Origin: JBJMLO01 sp045805265
GTDB lineage: Bacteria; Actinomycetota; UBA4738; JACQTL01
Assembly: GCA_045805265.1 (NCBI GenBank)
Contig: JBJMLO010000004.1
Coordinates: 1-64,000, forward strand
Reading direction: 5' to 3'
DNA length: 64,000 nucleotides
Shown here: positions 1-9,622 of the stretch, piece by piece
How positions within the stretch are numbered: position 1 is the first letter of the stretch
Layout: each line of letters begins with the position of its first letter
The notes under the pieces: model-generated
The model's input: only the letters and a program-made list of their open reading frames with translations
Told to the model about the DNA's origin: nothing
Database searches by the model: none
Made by a program: the position numbers and the translations under genes

Positions 1-252
1 ACTACAGCGCACCGACCGCGGAGGCCGCTACAGACACCCCGGTCCCCCCGGCCTCTGATGCCAACCCGATCCCGAACGGGGCTCTACGGCCTCCCTACGG
101 TCCCGTTTCCGGCGCCGATGGCGGATCGGACGACCGATCGGGCTCTCGCGACCTCTCAGGAGCGCTCTATGCAAGCAGCGGAGGGGAGGTGAGAACCTCC
201 GGCCGGAACCCCGCGACTCAAGCCACCGAGTCTCCGTGAAACCCGGGGCGGT
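1..252. other. intergenic stretch, nothing recognised
   Basis: No convincing coding frame, RNA gene or promoter was seen here. Open frames in this stretch have the low-complexity Arg/Gly/Ser composition expected of GC-rich non-coding DNA. Confidence 0.5.
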
Positions 253-507
253 TCACTTGCCAGATTCGTCGTCGTAGTTCCAAATGTCGGCCCTGGTGCC
301 ACTCGCATGGAAGGCCCCAGCTCCATCCTTTGCCGTCCCCAGCTCCGCTCGACTGTGCCCCTGCTTCCCATGTCGCGCTGGCTCCGGGCTGCGGCCGTAC
401 GTTGACCGCAGCTGCAACCGGCGCCCCTCAAGGATCTGTCGCCCATTCCCTCTGGGACGCTTGATCTCCTCTCCTGTCCACCCGGTGGCCATGGCGTATG
501 CGAACAT
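253..507 (-). CDS. small hypothetical protein, possibly a gene remnant
   Basis: An 84-codon frame with balanced composition (it begins MFAYAMATGWTGEEI), unlike the Arg/Pro/Ser-rich spurious frames around it. I do not recognise a family. The frame stays open upstream of the ATG for about 30 more codons and reads like protein there too (for example KIWSLHKTQDD), but contains no ATG or GTG, so the gene may have lost its true 5' end. It runs away from the neighbouring tRNA-Ser, a common insertion point for mobile DNA, and local GC looks lower than the flanking genes. It could equally be chance. Confidence 0.3.
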   Translation of the reverse strand: MFAYAMATGWTGEEIKRPRGNGRQILEGRRLQLRSTYGRSPEPARHGKQGHSRAELGTAKDGAGAFHASGTRADIWNYDDESGK

Positions 508-622
508 CTCCTCGAGGTCGAATCGATGGCCGCCCCGAACCAGTGAATCGTCCTGGGTCTTGTGGAGGCTCCAGATCTTGGAATCCGTTTCGAGCCTGGA
601 ACGGCGTCATGCCGGCCGCGGG

Positions 623-634
623 TACCATCGGCCC
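623..634 (+). promoter_or_regulatory. -10 element directly before tRNA-Ser(TGA)
   Basis: TACCATCGGCCC ends at the base before the mature tRNA 5' end. The same string with one change (TACAATCGGCCC) precedes tRNA-Ser(GCT) at 11000-11011. TACCAT fits a sigma-70 -10 box, and the spacing puts transcription start within a base or two of the tRNA. No clear -35 box was seen. Confidence 0.5.
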
Positions 635-721
635 GGGAGGGTGGCCGAGCGGACGAAGGCGACGGTCTTGAAAACCGTTAGGGGCGCAAGTCCCTCCAGG
701 GTTCGAATCCCTGCCCTCCCG
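635..721 (+). tRNA. tRNA-Ser(TGA)
   Basis: The acceptor stem GGGAGGG/CCCTCCC (635-641 with 714-720) pairs perfectly. The anticodon loop CTTGAAA gives anticodon TGA, and the long class II variable arm (GGGGCGCAAGTCCC region) and T-arm GGTTCGAATCC are present. Discriminator is G721 and CCA is not encoded. Confidence 0.95.
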
Positions 722-833
722 CTGCTGCCGGCTCCCTCGCAAACTTCCGGCTGACCCTTGCAGTTTCCCTTGGCGAGTCGAGATACTCGCGCGGGCCGGA
801 TCAGTCCGTAGAGCTCTCCGAGGGGGGTACCTG

Positions 834-3800
834 GTGGATGTCGAGGCCCGGCCTGCCGAGCCGGGAGCGAGGGTTCGAACCTTCCTCATTGCCGACGTCC
901 GGGGATACACCGCCTTCACGCGCGAGCATGGCGACGCCGCCGCCGCCCGCCTGGCCAAGAAGTTCGCCGATCTCGCCCGGGACGCCGTGGGGGCTCGGGG
1001 TGGACAGGTCATCGAGCTCCGGGGCGACGAGGCGCTGGCCGTGTTCGACTCCGCGGCCCAGGCGGTCCGCGCGGCCGTCGAGTTCCAGGCCACGTGCCTC
1101 GAGGAGATCGAAGCCGATCCGTCGCTGCCGCTGACCGTCGGGATCGGGATCGACTCGGGCGAGGCCGTGCCGGTGGAAGACGGCTTCCGGGGGGTCGCCC
1201 TGAACACGGCGGCCCGGCTCTGCTCGAAGGCGGTTGCCGGGCAGGTCCTCGTGACCCGCGGCCTGGCCGAAGCAGCCACCGGCATCGACGACGTCCGCTT
1301 CGAGGACAGGGGAACCGCGGAGCTGAAGGGCTTCGTGCAGCCCGTGGAGCTGATCGAAGCCATCGCGCCGAAGCGGACGGCAACCGCACCGCCGGAGCGC
1401 CCATCGCCGGAAGGGGCGCTCCCGCCGGACCTCGACCCCGTCACCCCGATGGTCGGGCGGGACGACGAGATCCGGTGGCTGCGCGGCACGTGGAGGCAGG
1501 CGCGGCGCGGCAACGGGCGGCTGGTGTTCGTGTCCGGCCGGGCAGGCATCGGAAAGACCCGGCTGGTGGCGGCGCTGGCGGCCGAGGCGTCTGCCACCGG
1601 AACCTCCATCACGTATGCCGGCGGGGGCGGGTCGGCCGCTGCGGACGCCAAGGCGGCGATCGCCGAGGCCCGGGCGACTCGTCCGACGCTCGTCGTCCTC
1701 GACGACCTCGACGCGGTCGCGGACACCGTCGGCCCGGAGCTTGCGGCCGCGCTCGACGTCATCGTGGGCGGGCCGGCGCTGATCGTGGGGCTGGTGCGCG
1801 AGCCCGACGCCCAGCCGGCGCTCGCGTCCGTGGTCGAACGATCCGACTCCCGCGGCGACGGCCACCGGATCCTGGGGCCGCTCGGCCCGGAGGAGATCCG
1901 CGAGATCGCCCACCTCTACGTGGGCGAGGAGACCACCGACCTGCCGCTCGAGTCGATGGCCCGCGCGTCGGGCGGCGTTCCGTCCCGCGTTCACGAGGTC
2001 GTCGGCGAGTGGGCGCGCGACGAGGCGTCCCGGAGACTCGAGGCCGCGGCCGAGTGGCTTGCGGCGGGCCGCGACCGGAGAGCGTCCGATCTCGACTTCG
2101 CCAACAACGTCATCGGGCTGAAGCTGGGGCGGCTGTACGCGGCCGTTCCGCGAGGCGCCCCGGACGCCGACGTCTGCCCATACAAGGGCCTGGTGTCGTT
2201 CGAGGAGGCGGACGCCCCGTACTTCTTCGGGCGGGAGCGGCTGGTGGGGGAGCTCTGCGCTCGTCTCGTGCAGGCGGGGCTCCTGGGCGTCGTCGGAAGC
2301 TCCGGGAGCGGGAAGTCGTCGCTCGTGTTCGGCGGCGTGCTGCCGTCGCTCCGCGCCGGCCTCCTCCCGGGGAGCGGGCGGTGGCGGCAGGCCTCGATGC
2401 GCCCCGGAGAGCACCCGATGGAGGAATTGCGAGCCGCGCTCGGCTCCGATCTTCTGACGGCGGTGGACGGGCTCGACGCCTCGAGCCGACTGGTGTTCGT
2501 CGTCGACCAGTTCGAGGAGGTCTTCACCCAGTGCCGCGACGAGGACGAGCGGGCGGCCTTCGTCGAGGAGGTGACGGACGCGGCCGTCGCCGCGCCGGAC
2601 CGGCTCGCGGTGATCCTGACGATCCGGGGGGACTTCTACGGCCGCTGCGCGGACTCCCCGGAGCTCGCCCGCCTCCTCGCGGCGAACCAGGTGCTGGTCG
2701 GCGCCATGGGCCGCGACGAGCTGCGGAGGGCCATCGAGCTGCCGGCGCGGCGGGTGGGACTCCGGGTCGAGTCCGCCCTGGCCGAAGCGCTGGTGGACGA
2801 GGTGGCCGACGAGCCCGGCGGGCTTCCGCTCCTGTCGACGGCCCTGGTCGAGCTGTGGCAGGCCCGCGACGGCGGATGGCTGCGTCTCGAGGCGCACGAA
2901 GCCACAGGGGGTGTCCACGGCGCGGTGGCGCGCCTCGCGGAGGCCGCGTTCGAGCACCTGGACACCCCGCAGCGCGAGGCGGCCCGCGCGATCCTCCTGC
3001 GGCTGACCGCCGCGGGAGAGGGGGAGGCCGTGACGCGGCGGCGTGTGCCGGTCTCGGAGCTCGACATCGACCGGAATCCTGTGATGGCGTCGGTGCTGAC
3101 GCGGCTCACCGAGGACCGCCTGCTGACGCGCGGCGACTCGACGGTCGAGGTCGCCCACGAGGCCCTCCTGCGGGAGTGGCCACGCCTGCAGGCGTGGCTC
3201 CGGGAGGACGTCCAGGGGCGGATGCTCAGCCAGCAGGTCACGCAGGCGGCCAGGGAGTGGGGGGAATCCGGCCGCGAACAGTCAGGTCTCTACCGGGGCG
3301 CTCGGCTCTCCGCGGCGCTCGACTGGTCGAGCCGCCACGGGCGGGAGCTGAACGAGCTGGAGCAGGAATTCCTGGGTGCGAGCCAGGCAGCAGGCGAGCG
3401 CGAGGCGGTGCGCCAGCGGCGGACGAACCGCCGCCTGCGGGGCCTCCTGGCCGGCGTGGCGGTCTTCCTCGTCGTCGCGCTGGTGGCCGGGGGCCTGGCC
3501 CTGGTCCAGCGGTCGCACGCTCGGCGCGCGGCCACCCAGGCGGAGCACGCTGCCACCGCCGCGGACGCGCAGCGACTGGGGGCCCAGGCGCAGGTGCAGA
3601 AGAACCTCGACCTCTCGCTGCTCCTCGCGAAGGAGGGCGTGAACCTGGACGACTCGGTGGCGACGCGGAGCAACCTCCTCGCGGCGCTCCTGCGCAGTCC
3701 CTCGGCGGTCCGCGTCCTGCACCCGCTCCCGGGCCGCCTGCTCTCCGTGGCGATCGCTCCCGACGGGAAGGCCCTCCTGGTCGGGAACAACCAGGCGAAG

Positions 3801-5768
3801 TTCGGTCTCCTCGACGCCCGCACCCACCGCGTCACCGGGGTGTTCACGGCGACCGCCGCCTTCTTCAGCGGCGACGGGTCCCGGCTCGGGACGATCGACG
3901 AACAGGGCGCGCCGGCGGATCCGGTGCAGGTTCGGGTTCGCGACGTCGCGACGGGCGCCGTCACGAACCTGGGCCGGATCCCGGCCGCGGTCGCCGCCGG
4001 GGAGATCTTCCCGCCTGCGTTCACTCCCGACCTGCGTCGCATGGTCATCGCCTACGCGAGTTCTCCGTTCCCCGACCCGACGACACCCGCGAAGGCGGTC
4101 GTCTTCGACTCGAGGACCATGCGGCCGATCGCGCGGCTCACCTCCGCGAAGCATCCGATCGAAGGCAGCGCGGTCAGTCAGGACGGGCAGGACATCGCCG
4201 TCGTGAGCGTGCTCGGGAGGAGCGCCTCGTCGACGCGCCTCATCTCGGTGTGGAGCACGTCCGACCTCAACCGTCCCGTGGTCTCCGTGCGCATGCGCCA
4301 TGGGATCACGTTCGCGCTGGGGTTCAGCTCTGACGACTCGACGCTCGCGGCAGGCAGCGGGGACGGGTCGGTCTCCACGATCTCCATCCCGGACGGACAC
4401 GTGTTGACGTTCCACGGCCGTCACAACAGCACGGTCCAGCGTGTCGGCTTCACCCCCGACGACCGCACCATTGTCAGCACGGGCGACGACAGCCAGGTGC
4501 TGGTGTGGGATGCGCGCACCGGCGAGCTCACCCACACCCTGACCGGTGAGAACGGGCGGATCTTCGGGCCGGCGTTCAGCCCCGATGGGGGGACCGTCTA
4601 CACGGGCGGGCTGGATGGAGCCTTGTTCGAGTGGGACATCTCCGGCGGCCGCAGCCTCGGCCGCACCTCCACGGTCGGGACGCCGGCGCCGGAGGGCAGC
4701 CAGTACACGGTCGCCGCCTCCCCGGACGGAAGGTATCTGGCCTTCCTCGGCACGAACGGGAGCTTCCTGATCCGGGACGCCCGGACGCTCCGCTTGCTGC
4801 ACACGATCCACACTGGTCTCGGAGGCGGGATCGCGGTGGCGTTCAGCCCGGATTCCCGGCTGGTGGCCACGGAGACGCACCTCGGCGACGTCGGGCTGGC
4901 CGTCGGGCGTGGATACCGCGTCGCGCTGTGGGATCCGTCGAACGGTCACCACGTCGCCGACCTCCACGGGCCGGCCCGGTGGGTGACGGTCGGCGGCCAG
5001 CGCTTTCCCAACGACGTGGAGACGCTCGCCTTCAATGACCGCGGAACGGTGCTCGCGGGGGGCGACGACACCGGGCGCGTCTCCCTGTGGAACATCCGGA
5101 CGCATCGGCCGGCCGGCCCACCGCTCGTCGTCCCACCCGACCGGAACGTCGACTTCAACGGCGTGCTCGGCGTGGCGTGGAGTCCGGGCGACCGGCTCCT
5201 CGCGGTCGCCCACGGCTCCCTGGCGAGCGTGTGGAGCTTCGCTCGGCACAGGTGGCTCTTCACCGTCGACGTGGACGGTGGTTTCGGCCGCTCGAAGGCG
5301 GTGGCGTTCTCTCCGGATGGCCGGCTCCTCGTCACCGGGGGCGGGACGGGCGTGGTGGAGTTCTGGGATGCGCATACCGGGAAGCCGAGTGCCGCGACGC
5401 CGGGGGGAACGTTCGGGCGGACGCTCCACGCGAACGACTGTTGGATCGACACCGTCACGTTCAGTCCAGACGGCCGCACGCTCCTCGCCTCCGGGTGCGA
5501 CGGCAACGCCCGGCTCTACGACGTCGCCTCGCGCCAGGAGATCGGGACTCCGCTGCAGGGCCCCGGGAACGTCCACAACGAGTCCGTGTTCTCGCCGGAT
5601 GGGCGGCGGGTGATCGTCCACTACTACAACGGAACGGCGTACATCTGGGACGTCTCGCCCTCCTCGTGGGAGCGGCGCGCATGCTCTGTGGCGGGCCGGA
5701 GCCTCACCGTGTCCGAGTGGCAGCAGTTCCTGCCCGACAGGACGTACCGGAAGGTATGCCGCGCCTGA
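834..5768 (+). CDS. adenylate/guanylate cyclase - STAND NTPase - WD40 fusion protein
   Basis: A 1644-residue signalling protein. Residues about 14-175 are a class III nucleotide cyclase domain with both metal-binding aspartates (D21 in FLIADVRGYTAF and D65 in RGDEALAVF) and the conserved LNTAARL segment, so catalysis is plausible. A first P-loop, GRAGIGKT, lies near residue 238 and a second, GSGKSSL, near 489 in an nSTAND1-type module. A single membrane helix follows at about 868-890, then WD40-type repeats (SPDG and VWDA motifs) from about 955 to the end. The likely design is repeat-based sensing, NTP-driven switching and cNMP output at the membrane. GTG is the start because GAGGGGGG lies about 8 nt upstream. 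Reaction product and ligand are unknown. Confidence 0.85.
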   Translation: MDVEARPAEPGARVRTFLIADVRGYTAFTREHGDAAAARLAKKFADLARDAVGARGGQVIELRGDEALAVFDSAAQAVRAAVEFQATCLEEIEADPSLPLTVGIGIDSGEAVPVEDGFRGVALNTAARLCSKAVAGQVLVTRGLAEAATGIDDVRFEDRGTAELKGFVQPVELIEAIAPKRTATAPPERPSPEGALPPDLDPVTPMVGRDDEIRWLRGTWRQARRGNGRLVFVSGRAGIGKTRLVAALAAEASATGTSITYAGGGGSAAADAKAAIAEARATRPTLVVLDDLDAVADTVGPELAAALDVIVGGPALIVGLVREPDAQPALASVVERSDSRGDGHRILGPLGPEEIREIAHLYVGEETTDLPLESMARASGGVPSRVHEVVGEWARDEASRRLEAAAEWLAAGRDRRASDLDFANNVIGLKLGRLYAAVPRGAPDADVCPYKGLVSFEEADAPYFFGRERLVGELCARLVQAGLLGVVGSSGSGKSSLVFGGVLPSLRAGLLPGSGRWRQASMRPGEHPMEELRAALGSDLLTAVDGLDASSRLVFVVDQFEEVFTQCRDEDERAAFVEEVTDAAVAAPDRLAVILTIRGDFYGRCADSPELARLLAANQVLVGAMGRDELRRAIELPARRVGLRVESALAEALVDEVADEPGGLPLLSTALVELWQARDGGWLRLEAHEATGGVHGAVARLAEAAFEHLDTPQREAARAILLRLTAAGEGEAVTRRRVPVSELDIDRNPVMASVLTRLTEDRLLTRGDSTVEVAHEALLREWPRLQAWLREDVQGRMLSQQVTQAAREWGESGREQSGLYRGARLSAALDWSSRHGRELNELEQEFLGASQAAGEREAVRQRRTNRRLRGLLAGVAVFLVVALVAGGLALVQRSHARRAATQAEHAATAADAQRLGAQAQVQKNLDLSLLLAKEGVNLDDSVATRSNLLAALLRSPSAVRVLHPLPGRLLSVAIAPDGKALLVGNNQAKFGLLDARTHRVTGVFTATAAFFSGDGSRLGTIDEQGAPADPVQVRVRDVATGAVTNLGRIPAAVAAGEIFPPAFTPDLRRMVIAYASSPFPDPTTPAKAVVFDSRTMRPIARLTSAKHPIEGSAVSQDGQDIAVVSVLGRSASSTRLISVWSTSDLNRPVVSVRMRHGITFALGFSSDDSTLAAGSGDGSVSTISIPDGHVLTFHGRHNSTVQRVGFTPDDRTIVSTGDDSQVLVWDARTGELTHTLTGENGRIFGPAFSPDGGTVYTGGLDGALFEWDISGGRSLGRTSTVGTPAPEGSQYTVAASPDGRYLAFLGTNGSFLIRDARTLRLLHTIHTGLGGGIAVAFSPDSRLVATETHLGDVGLAVGRGYRVALWDPSNGHHVADLHGPARWVTVGGQRFPNDVETLAFNDRGTVLAGGDDTGRVSLWNIRTHRPAGPPLVVPPDRNVDFNGVLGVAWSPGDRLLAVAHGSLASVWSFARHRWLFTVDVDGGFGRSKAVAFSPDGRLLVTGGGTGVVEFWDAHTGKPSAATPGGTFGRTLHANDCWIDTVTFSPDGRTLLASGCDGNARLYDVASRQEIGTPLQGPGNVHNESVFSPDGRRVIVHYYNGTAYIWDVSPSSWERRACSVAGRSLTVSEWQQFLPDRTYRKVCRA

Positions 5769-5856
5769 GGCGGCCGCGGCCGGCTGCGCGAGAGCGGGCT
5801 CTGGTCTGGGCGGTTTCACCCGGTTAGTGTGCGGCGGCCATCCGTGATCGGGCGAG

Positions 5857-6381
5857 CTATCCGGTCGACTCCAGGGACGCCTCCAGCCGGTCGAGGAACG
5901 GAACCTGCGCGTCCTTAATCCTTCGGCGGGCCTCGTCGAGATCGAACCAGTCGAGGCGATCGATCTCCGGGAACGCCGCGGTCCGACCCGATCGGGGCGG
6001 CCATTCCATCTCGAAGGTGTTGCTCACCGCCGAGGCGGGGTCGAGGTCGCCTTCGACCGCCCAGGCCCGGACGAGCTTGCCGGACTTCTGGCGGATCTCG
6101 CCGAGCTCGACCATCGGGCCGTCCGGGAGGGGGTGGCCGGTCTCCTCCGCGAACTCGCGGCGGGCGACCTCCGGCGGCGTCTCACCGGGCTCCACCTCGC
6201 CCTTCGGAATCGTCCAGTGACCCGCGTCCTTCCGCGCCCACAGTGGCCCGCCGGGGTGCCCGAGGAGCACCTCGACGGTGCCGGCACGCCGTCGCCACAG
6301 GAGGATGCCGGCGCTCGTTCTTCCGGACTTGTGGGATGTCACGCGGAACGGGATGTGTGCGGCATCTCGCGATCTTGGCAT
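5857..6381 (-). CDS. NUDIX hydrolase
   Basis: About 174 residues. The Nudix box is intact from G61: GEVEPGETPPEV followed by ARREFAEETG, fitting G-x5-E-x7-REU-x-EE-x-G. The preceding LLWRRRAGTVEVLLGHPGG and KDAGHWTIPKG are typical of the small bacterial DR0079/YfcD-like group that hydrolyses nucleoside diphosphate derivatives; the actual substrate is unknown. A longer open frame extends to 6690 but its extra N-terminus is low-complexity. ATG 6381 is preferred, and GTG 6342 is also possible because neither has a good ribosome site. It converges on the upstream cyclase gene and diverges from the acylase. Confidence 0.8.
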   Translation of the reverse strand: MPRSRDAAHIPFRVTSHKSGRTSAGILLWRRRAGTVEVLLGHPGGPLWARKDAGHWTIPKGEVEPGETPPEVARREFAEETGHPLPDGPMVELGEIRQKSGKLVRAWAVEGDLDPASAVSNTFEMEWPPRSGRTAAFPEIDRLDWFDLDEARRRIKDAQVPFLDRLEASLESTG

Positions 6382-6523
6382 GCAGCGGGCCGGTCCAGGC
6401 GCACCGACGGACGCGACGGCCCGCGAGGCGTCGAGGCCACGTTGCTCGGCGTCGCCGGAGCGGGTCGACCCGCCGGGGGCCCCTGGTTTACCGGCCGGTA
6501 GGTTCGGGGAAACAGCCGGAGTC

Positions 6524-9214
6524 ATGAGACGGCTGCTCGCGCTCGGTCTCACGACCGGGCTGGCCGTCGGTATCTCGCCCGGAGCCGCGGCAGTGGTCCC
6601 GCACTCGCAGCGTTCCAGGACCGACCGACTGGCCGCCAACCCCGGCTTGTTCCTGAACATCCTCCCCGCGGGGCAAGGCACGACCACCACGATCGCCGAC
6701 GCCGCCCGGTACGAGATCGACGGGACGGTCCCGCCCTACGACATCGACCAGAAGGGCATGTACGACTCGCTCCGCGCGGCGGACCTGCCGAACCTGACGG
6801 ACGGCGATCTGACGAACTACTACAAGCCCGAGTCCTTCGGCGTCACCGGCGGTACCGAGTCGACCGAGAGCCCCCAGGACGGCGTGACGATCAAGCGTGA
6901 CTCCTTCGGGGTTCCGCACATCGACGGGAACACCCGAGCCGACGTCGAGTGGGGGGCGGGGTACGCCGCCGCCGAGGACCGGCTGTTCATGATGGACACG
7001 CTGCGGAACGTCGGGAAGGGCCACCTGTCGGAGTTCCTCGGACCGAGCCCCTCGAACCTCGCGATGGACCGGGCGATGTACCTGGTGGCCGGGTACTCCG
7101 ACCAGGAGCTGCTGAACCAGGGGCTGGCCCTGCACAGCTACGGCGCGATCGGCGATCAGGTGATCCAGGACGTCGACAGCTACATCGCCGGCATCAACGC
7201 CCGCATCCAGTACGACATCAGTCACCCCGACGTCATGCCCGCCGAGTACCCGGCGCTGCAGATCGTCCCCAAGACGTGGACCCGCGCCGACGTCGTCGCG
7301 ATCGCCACGCTGATCCAGTCGATCTTCGCCGGCGGCGGTGGCAACGAGCTGGGCAACGCGCTGTTCCTGCAGCGTGCCACCGCCAAGTACGGGCCCGAGA
7401 CGGCGCGTGCGCTGTGGCGCGACCTCCGGGCCGGCGACGATCCCTCCTCGCAGGTCAGCGCCGACGGGACGTTCGACTACGAGCACCCGGGCACCGTGAA
7501 CCCGTCGTCGATCGCGATGCCGGCACCGGGGACCGTCGAGCCCTACGGCATCATGGACACCACCCCGGGCGCCTCCGCCCCCTCAGCCGACACGGCCGCG
7601 GTGACCCGCGGGCCGGTCGGCGCCGCGCAACGCGCGCTCGCCGCCGCCGGGCTCGGTATGCCTAGCGGGATGAGCAACTGGCTCGGCGTGACCGCGGACC
7701 GGTCCGCCTCGGGCCACCCCATCGCTGTCATGGGCCCGCAGGTGGCGTACTTCTCACCGGAGATCCTTCAGGAGGAGGACCTCCACGCGCCGGGCTTCAA
7801 CGCCCGCGGCGCCGCGTTCCCGGGGATCAGCATGTACGTGCTGCTGGGCCGGGGCCACGACTTCGCCTGGAGCGCCACCTCCGGCGAGTCCGACCTCATC
7901 GACACCCGCGCCGAGCGGCTGTGCGAACCCGACGGGTCCGCGCCGACCCGGAACTCGACGCACTACATGTTCGGGGGGACGTGCCGGGCGATGTACACGC
8001 GCGACGACTCCTGGCCGGCGAAGCCGACCGCGGCCGATCCCCCGGGGACCCCGCCCGCCCTGGTCACCATGCACGTCCGTCGAACCGTCCACGGACCGGT
8101 GTTCGCCACGGGCGTCGTCAACGGGCACCCGGTCGCGTTCGTGACCCAGCGCTCGACGTTCTTCCACGAGGTGGACACCGCGGTGCCGTTCGCGCAGCTC
8201 CCGACCGCGGCGGTGCACGACGCGCCGTCGTTCCTCCATGTGATGAACGGCGTCACCGGCTCGTTCAACTGGCTGTACGCCGACGACCAGGACCTGGCGT
8301 ACATCCACTCCGGGAAGTACCCGATCCGCAAGGCCGGCATGAGCACGTACCTGCCGACGTGGGGGACCGGCGGCTGGGAGTGGCAGGGGTTCCTCCCCTT
8401 CTCGCAGCACGTCACCGAGGTGAACCCGGCCAAGGGATGGATCGACTCGTGGAACAACCGCCCCGCGAACGGCTGGAACGCCTCGGACGCGCAGTGGGCG
8501 TGGGGGCCCGTCCACCGGGTGGTCATGCTGCAGCGGCGAATGGCCTCGCGGGTGCCGCAGGGGAACGTCACGCCGGCCGACGTGGTGCGGATGATGGCCG
8601 ACGCCGCTACGGTCGACCTCCGGGGCGAGGAGGACGTGCCGCTGGCGCTGCGGATCCTCGGGCAGTCGAGCGACCCGAACATGGCCCAGGCGGAGGAGAT
8701 CCTGCGGCAGTGGGCCGCCTCCGGCGCCCATCGCGTGGACCGCAACGGCGACGGGCAGTACGACGACCAGGCCGCCGTCGCGCTGATGGACGCGTGGTGG
8801 CCGCACATGGTCCACGACGTGTTCGACCCGACGCTGGCCGGGCTGTACGACCGGATCCTGCTACCCCTCGACGACGAGAACCGCGCCGCCGGCCTGGGCT
8901 CGTCGTTCCAGGGCGGGTACTACGGCTACCTCAGGAAGTCGTTCCAGATGGCGCTGGGCAGCCCCGTGGCCGGGCCGTACTCGGTCCTGCGGTGCGCCGA
9001 CGGGACCGAGGCCGGGTGCCGCGCCGCGCTGCAGTCGTCGCTGCAGGCCGCGCTCGACCAGCTCGGGAACGACCCCGGCAAGTGGAACGCCCACGAGAAG
9101 GCGGACGACATCCGCTACGAGTCGATCGGCCTGATCGGGATCCCCGACAGCCCCTGGCAGAACCGCCCGACGTTCCAGCAGGTCGTCCAGGTCACGGACC
9201 ACCGCCCTCGCTGA
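6524..9214 (+). CDS. secreted penicillin-acylase-family N-terminal nucleophile amidase
   Basis: 896 residues with a signal peptide (MRRLLALGLTTGLAV, then Ala-rich). The alpha-chain region has the family segment TIKRDSFGVPHI. The mature beta chain would start at Ser384 in GMSNWLGVTAD, the autoprocessing site and catalytic nucleophile of Ntn amidases, followed by MGPQVAYFSPEI as in penicillin acylases. The size fits a precursor cut into two chains. A D-x-N-x-D-type loop (DRNGDGQYDD, near residue 738) may bind calcium. Natural substrates of actinobacterial members include acyl-homoserine lactones and lipopeptides as well as beta-lactams; specificity cannot be read here. ATG 6524 starts the signal peptide; the frame is open further upstream but is not protein-like. 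Confidence 0.88.
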   Translation: MRRLLALGLTTGLAVGISPGAAAVVPHSQRSRTDRLAANPGLFLNILPAGQGTTTTIADAARYEIDGTVPPYDIDQKGMYDSLRAADLPNLTDGDLTNYYKPESFGVTGGTESTESPQDGVTIKRDSFGVPHIDGNTRADVEWGAGYAAAEDRLFMMDTLRNVGKGHLSEFLGPSPSNLAMDRAMYLVAGYSDQELLNQGLALHSYGAIGDQVIQDVDSYIAGINARIQYDISHPDVMPAEYPALQIVPKTWTRADVVAIATLIQSIFAGGGGNELGNALFLQRATAKYGPETARALWRDLRAGDDPSSQVSADGTFDYEHPGTVNPSSIAMPAPGTVEPYGIMDTTPGASAPSADTAAVTRGPVGAAQRALAAAGLGMPSGMSNWLGVTADRSASGHPIAVMGPQVAYFSPEILQEEDLHAPGFNARGAAFPGISMYVLLGRGHDFAWSATSGESDLIDTRAERLCEPDGSAPTRNSTHYMFGGTCRAMYTRDDSWPAKPTAADPPGTPPALVTMHVRRTVHGPVFATGVVNGHPVAFVTQRSTFFHEVDTAVPFAQLPTAAVHDAPSFLHVMNGVTGSFNWLYADDQDLAYIHSGKYPIRKAGMSTYLPTWGTGGWEWQGFLPFSQHVTEVNPAKGWIDSWNNRPANGWNASDAQWAWGPVHRVVMLQRRMASRVPQGNVTPADVVRMMADAATVDLRGEEDVPLALRILGQSSDPNMAQAEEILRQWAASGAHRVDRNGDGQYDDQAAVALMDAWWPHMVHDVFDPTLAGLYDRILLPLDDENRAAGLGSSFQGGYYGYLRKSFQMALGSPVAGPYSVLRCADGTEAGCRAALQSSLQAALDQLGNDPGKWNAHEKADDIRYESIGLIGIPDSPWQNRPTFQQVVQVTDHRPR

Positions 9215-9260
9215 CCCCGGCCCTCCGGGAATCGAAGCCACGCCGGTCGTGGCCGGCCAC

Positions 9261-9272
9261 TACAGTCGGTGC
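9261..9272 (+). promoter_or_regulatory. -10 hexamer for a leaderless small membrane gene
   Basis: TACAGT (9261-9266) lies 6 nt before the GTG start at 9273, and there is no Shine-Dalgarno sequence. That spacing would make the GTG the first transcribed codon, as in actinobacterial leaderless mRNAs. Confidence 0.45.
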
Positions 9273-9527
9273 GTGACAGAGGAGCGTCCGGGACGGGCCG
9301 AGCGGTTCGTGCGGTGGTCGGTCGAGAACCCGATCGGGTGGACCCTGTTCCAGCTCGCACAGATCGTCGTCGTCGTGGTGCTGGTGCGGCTGATCGCGGT
9401 GGTGCTCGGCGACCGGGCGTCGTCCTCGCTGCTGTGGGGGTTGTTCGCCGTGATCGTGCTCGCTCTCGCCGCCCTCAACTACCGGCTGCGGAAGCGGATC
9501 CTCGCGGACACCTCTCCCGACCGGTAG
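9273..9527 (+). CDS. small two-helix membrane protein
   Basis: 84 residues: a short charged N-terminus, then two hydrophobic helices (around IVVVVVLVRLIAVVL and LLWGLFAVIVLALAAL) and a basic tail (RLRKRIL) predicted to be cytoplasmic. No known family was recognised. It starts with GTG directly after a -10 hexamer. It stands 59 bp after the acylase gene with its own apparent promoter, so it need not be co-expressed. Confidence 0.6.
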   Translation: MTEERPGRAERFVRWSVENPIGWTLFQLAQIVVVVVLVRLIAVVLGDRASSSLLWGLFAVIVLALAALNYRLRKRILADTSPDR

Positions 9528-9531
9528 CCCT

Positions 9532-9622
9532 CAACCCGTGACCCGCACCGTGCGGGGGAACTCCCGGTTCCCGGCCTCGTCGACGCCGAGCACCGTGACG
9601 GTGTCGACGCGCCGCGCGATCA
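9532..9622 (-). pseudogene. C-terminal remnant of an Ig-like/Fn3-type secreted protein
   Basis: Read on the minus strand, 28 codons before a TGA at 9534-9532 spell a typical end of a bacterial Ig-like domain (RRVDTVTVLGVDEAGNREF followed by PRTVRVTG). No start codon or upstream domain in this frame is protein-like: the preceding bases are the 3' end of the Gly-rich protein gene in another frame. It looks like the tail of a deleted gene. Confidence 0.4.

Noticed and set aside
284..754. Plus-strand open frame covering tRNA-Ser(TGA)
   Set aside because: It runs through the tRNA and has non-protein-like composition.
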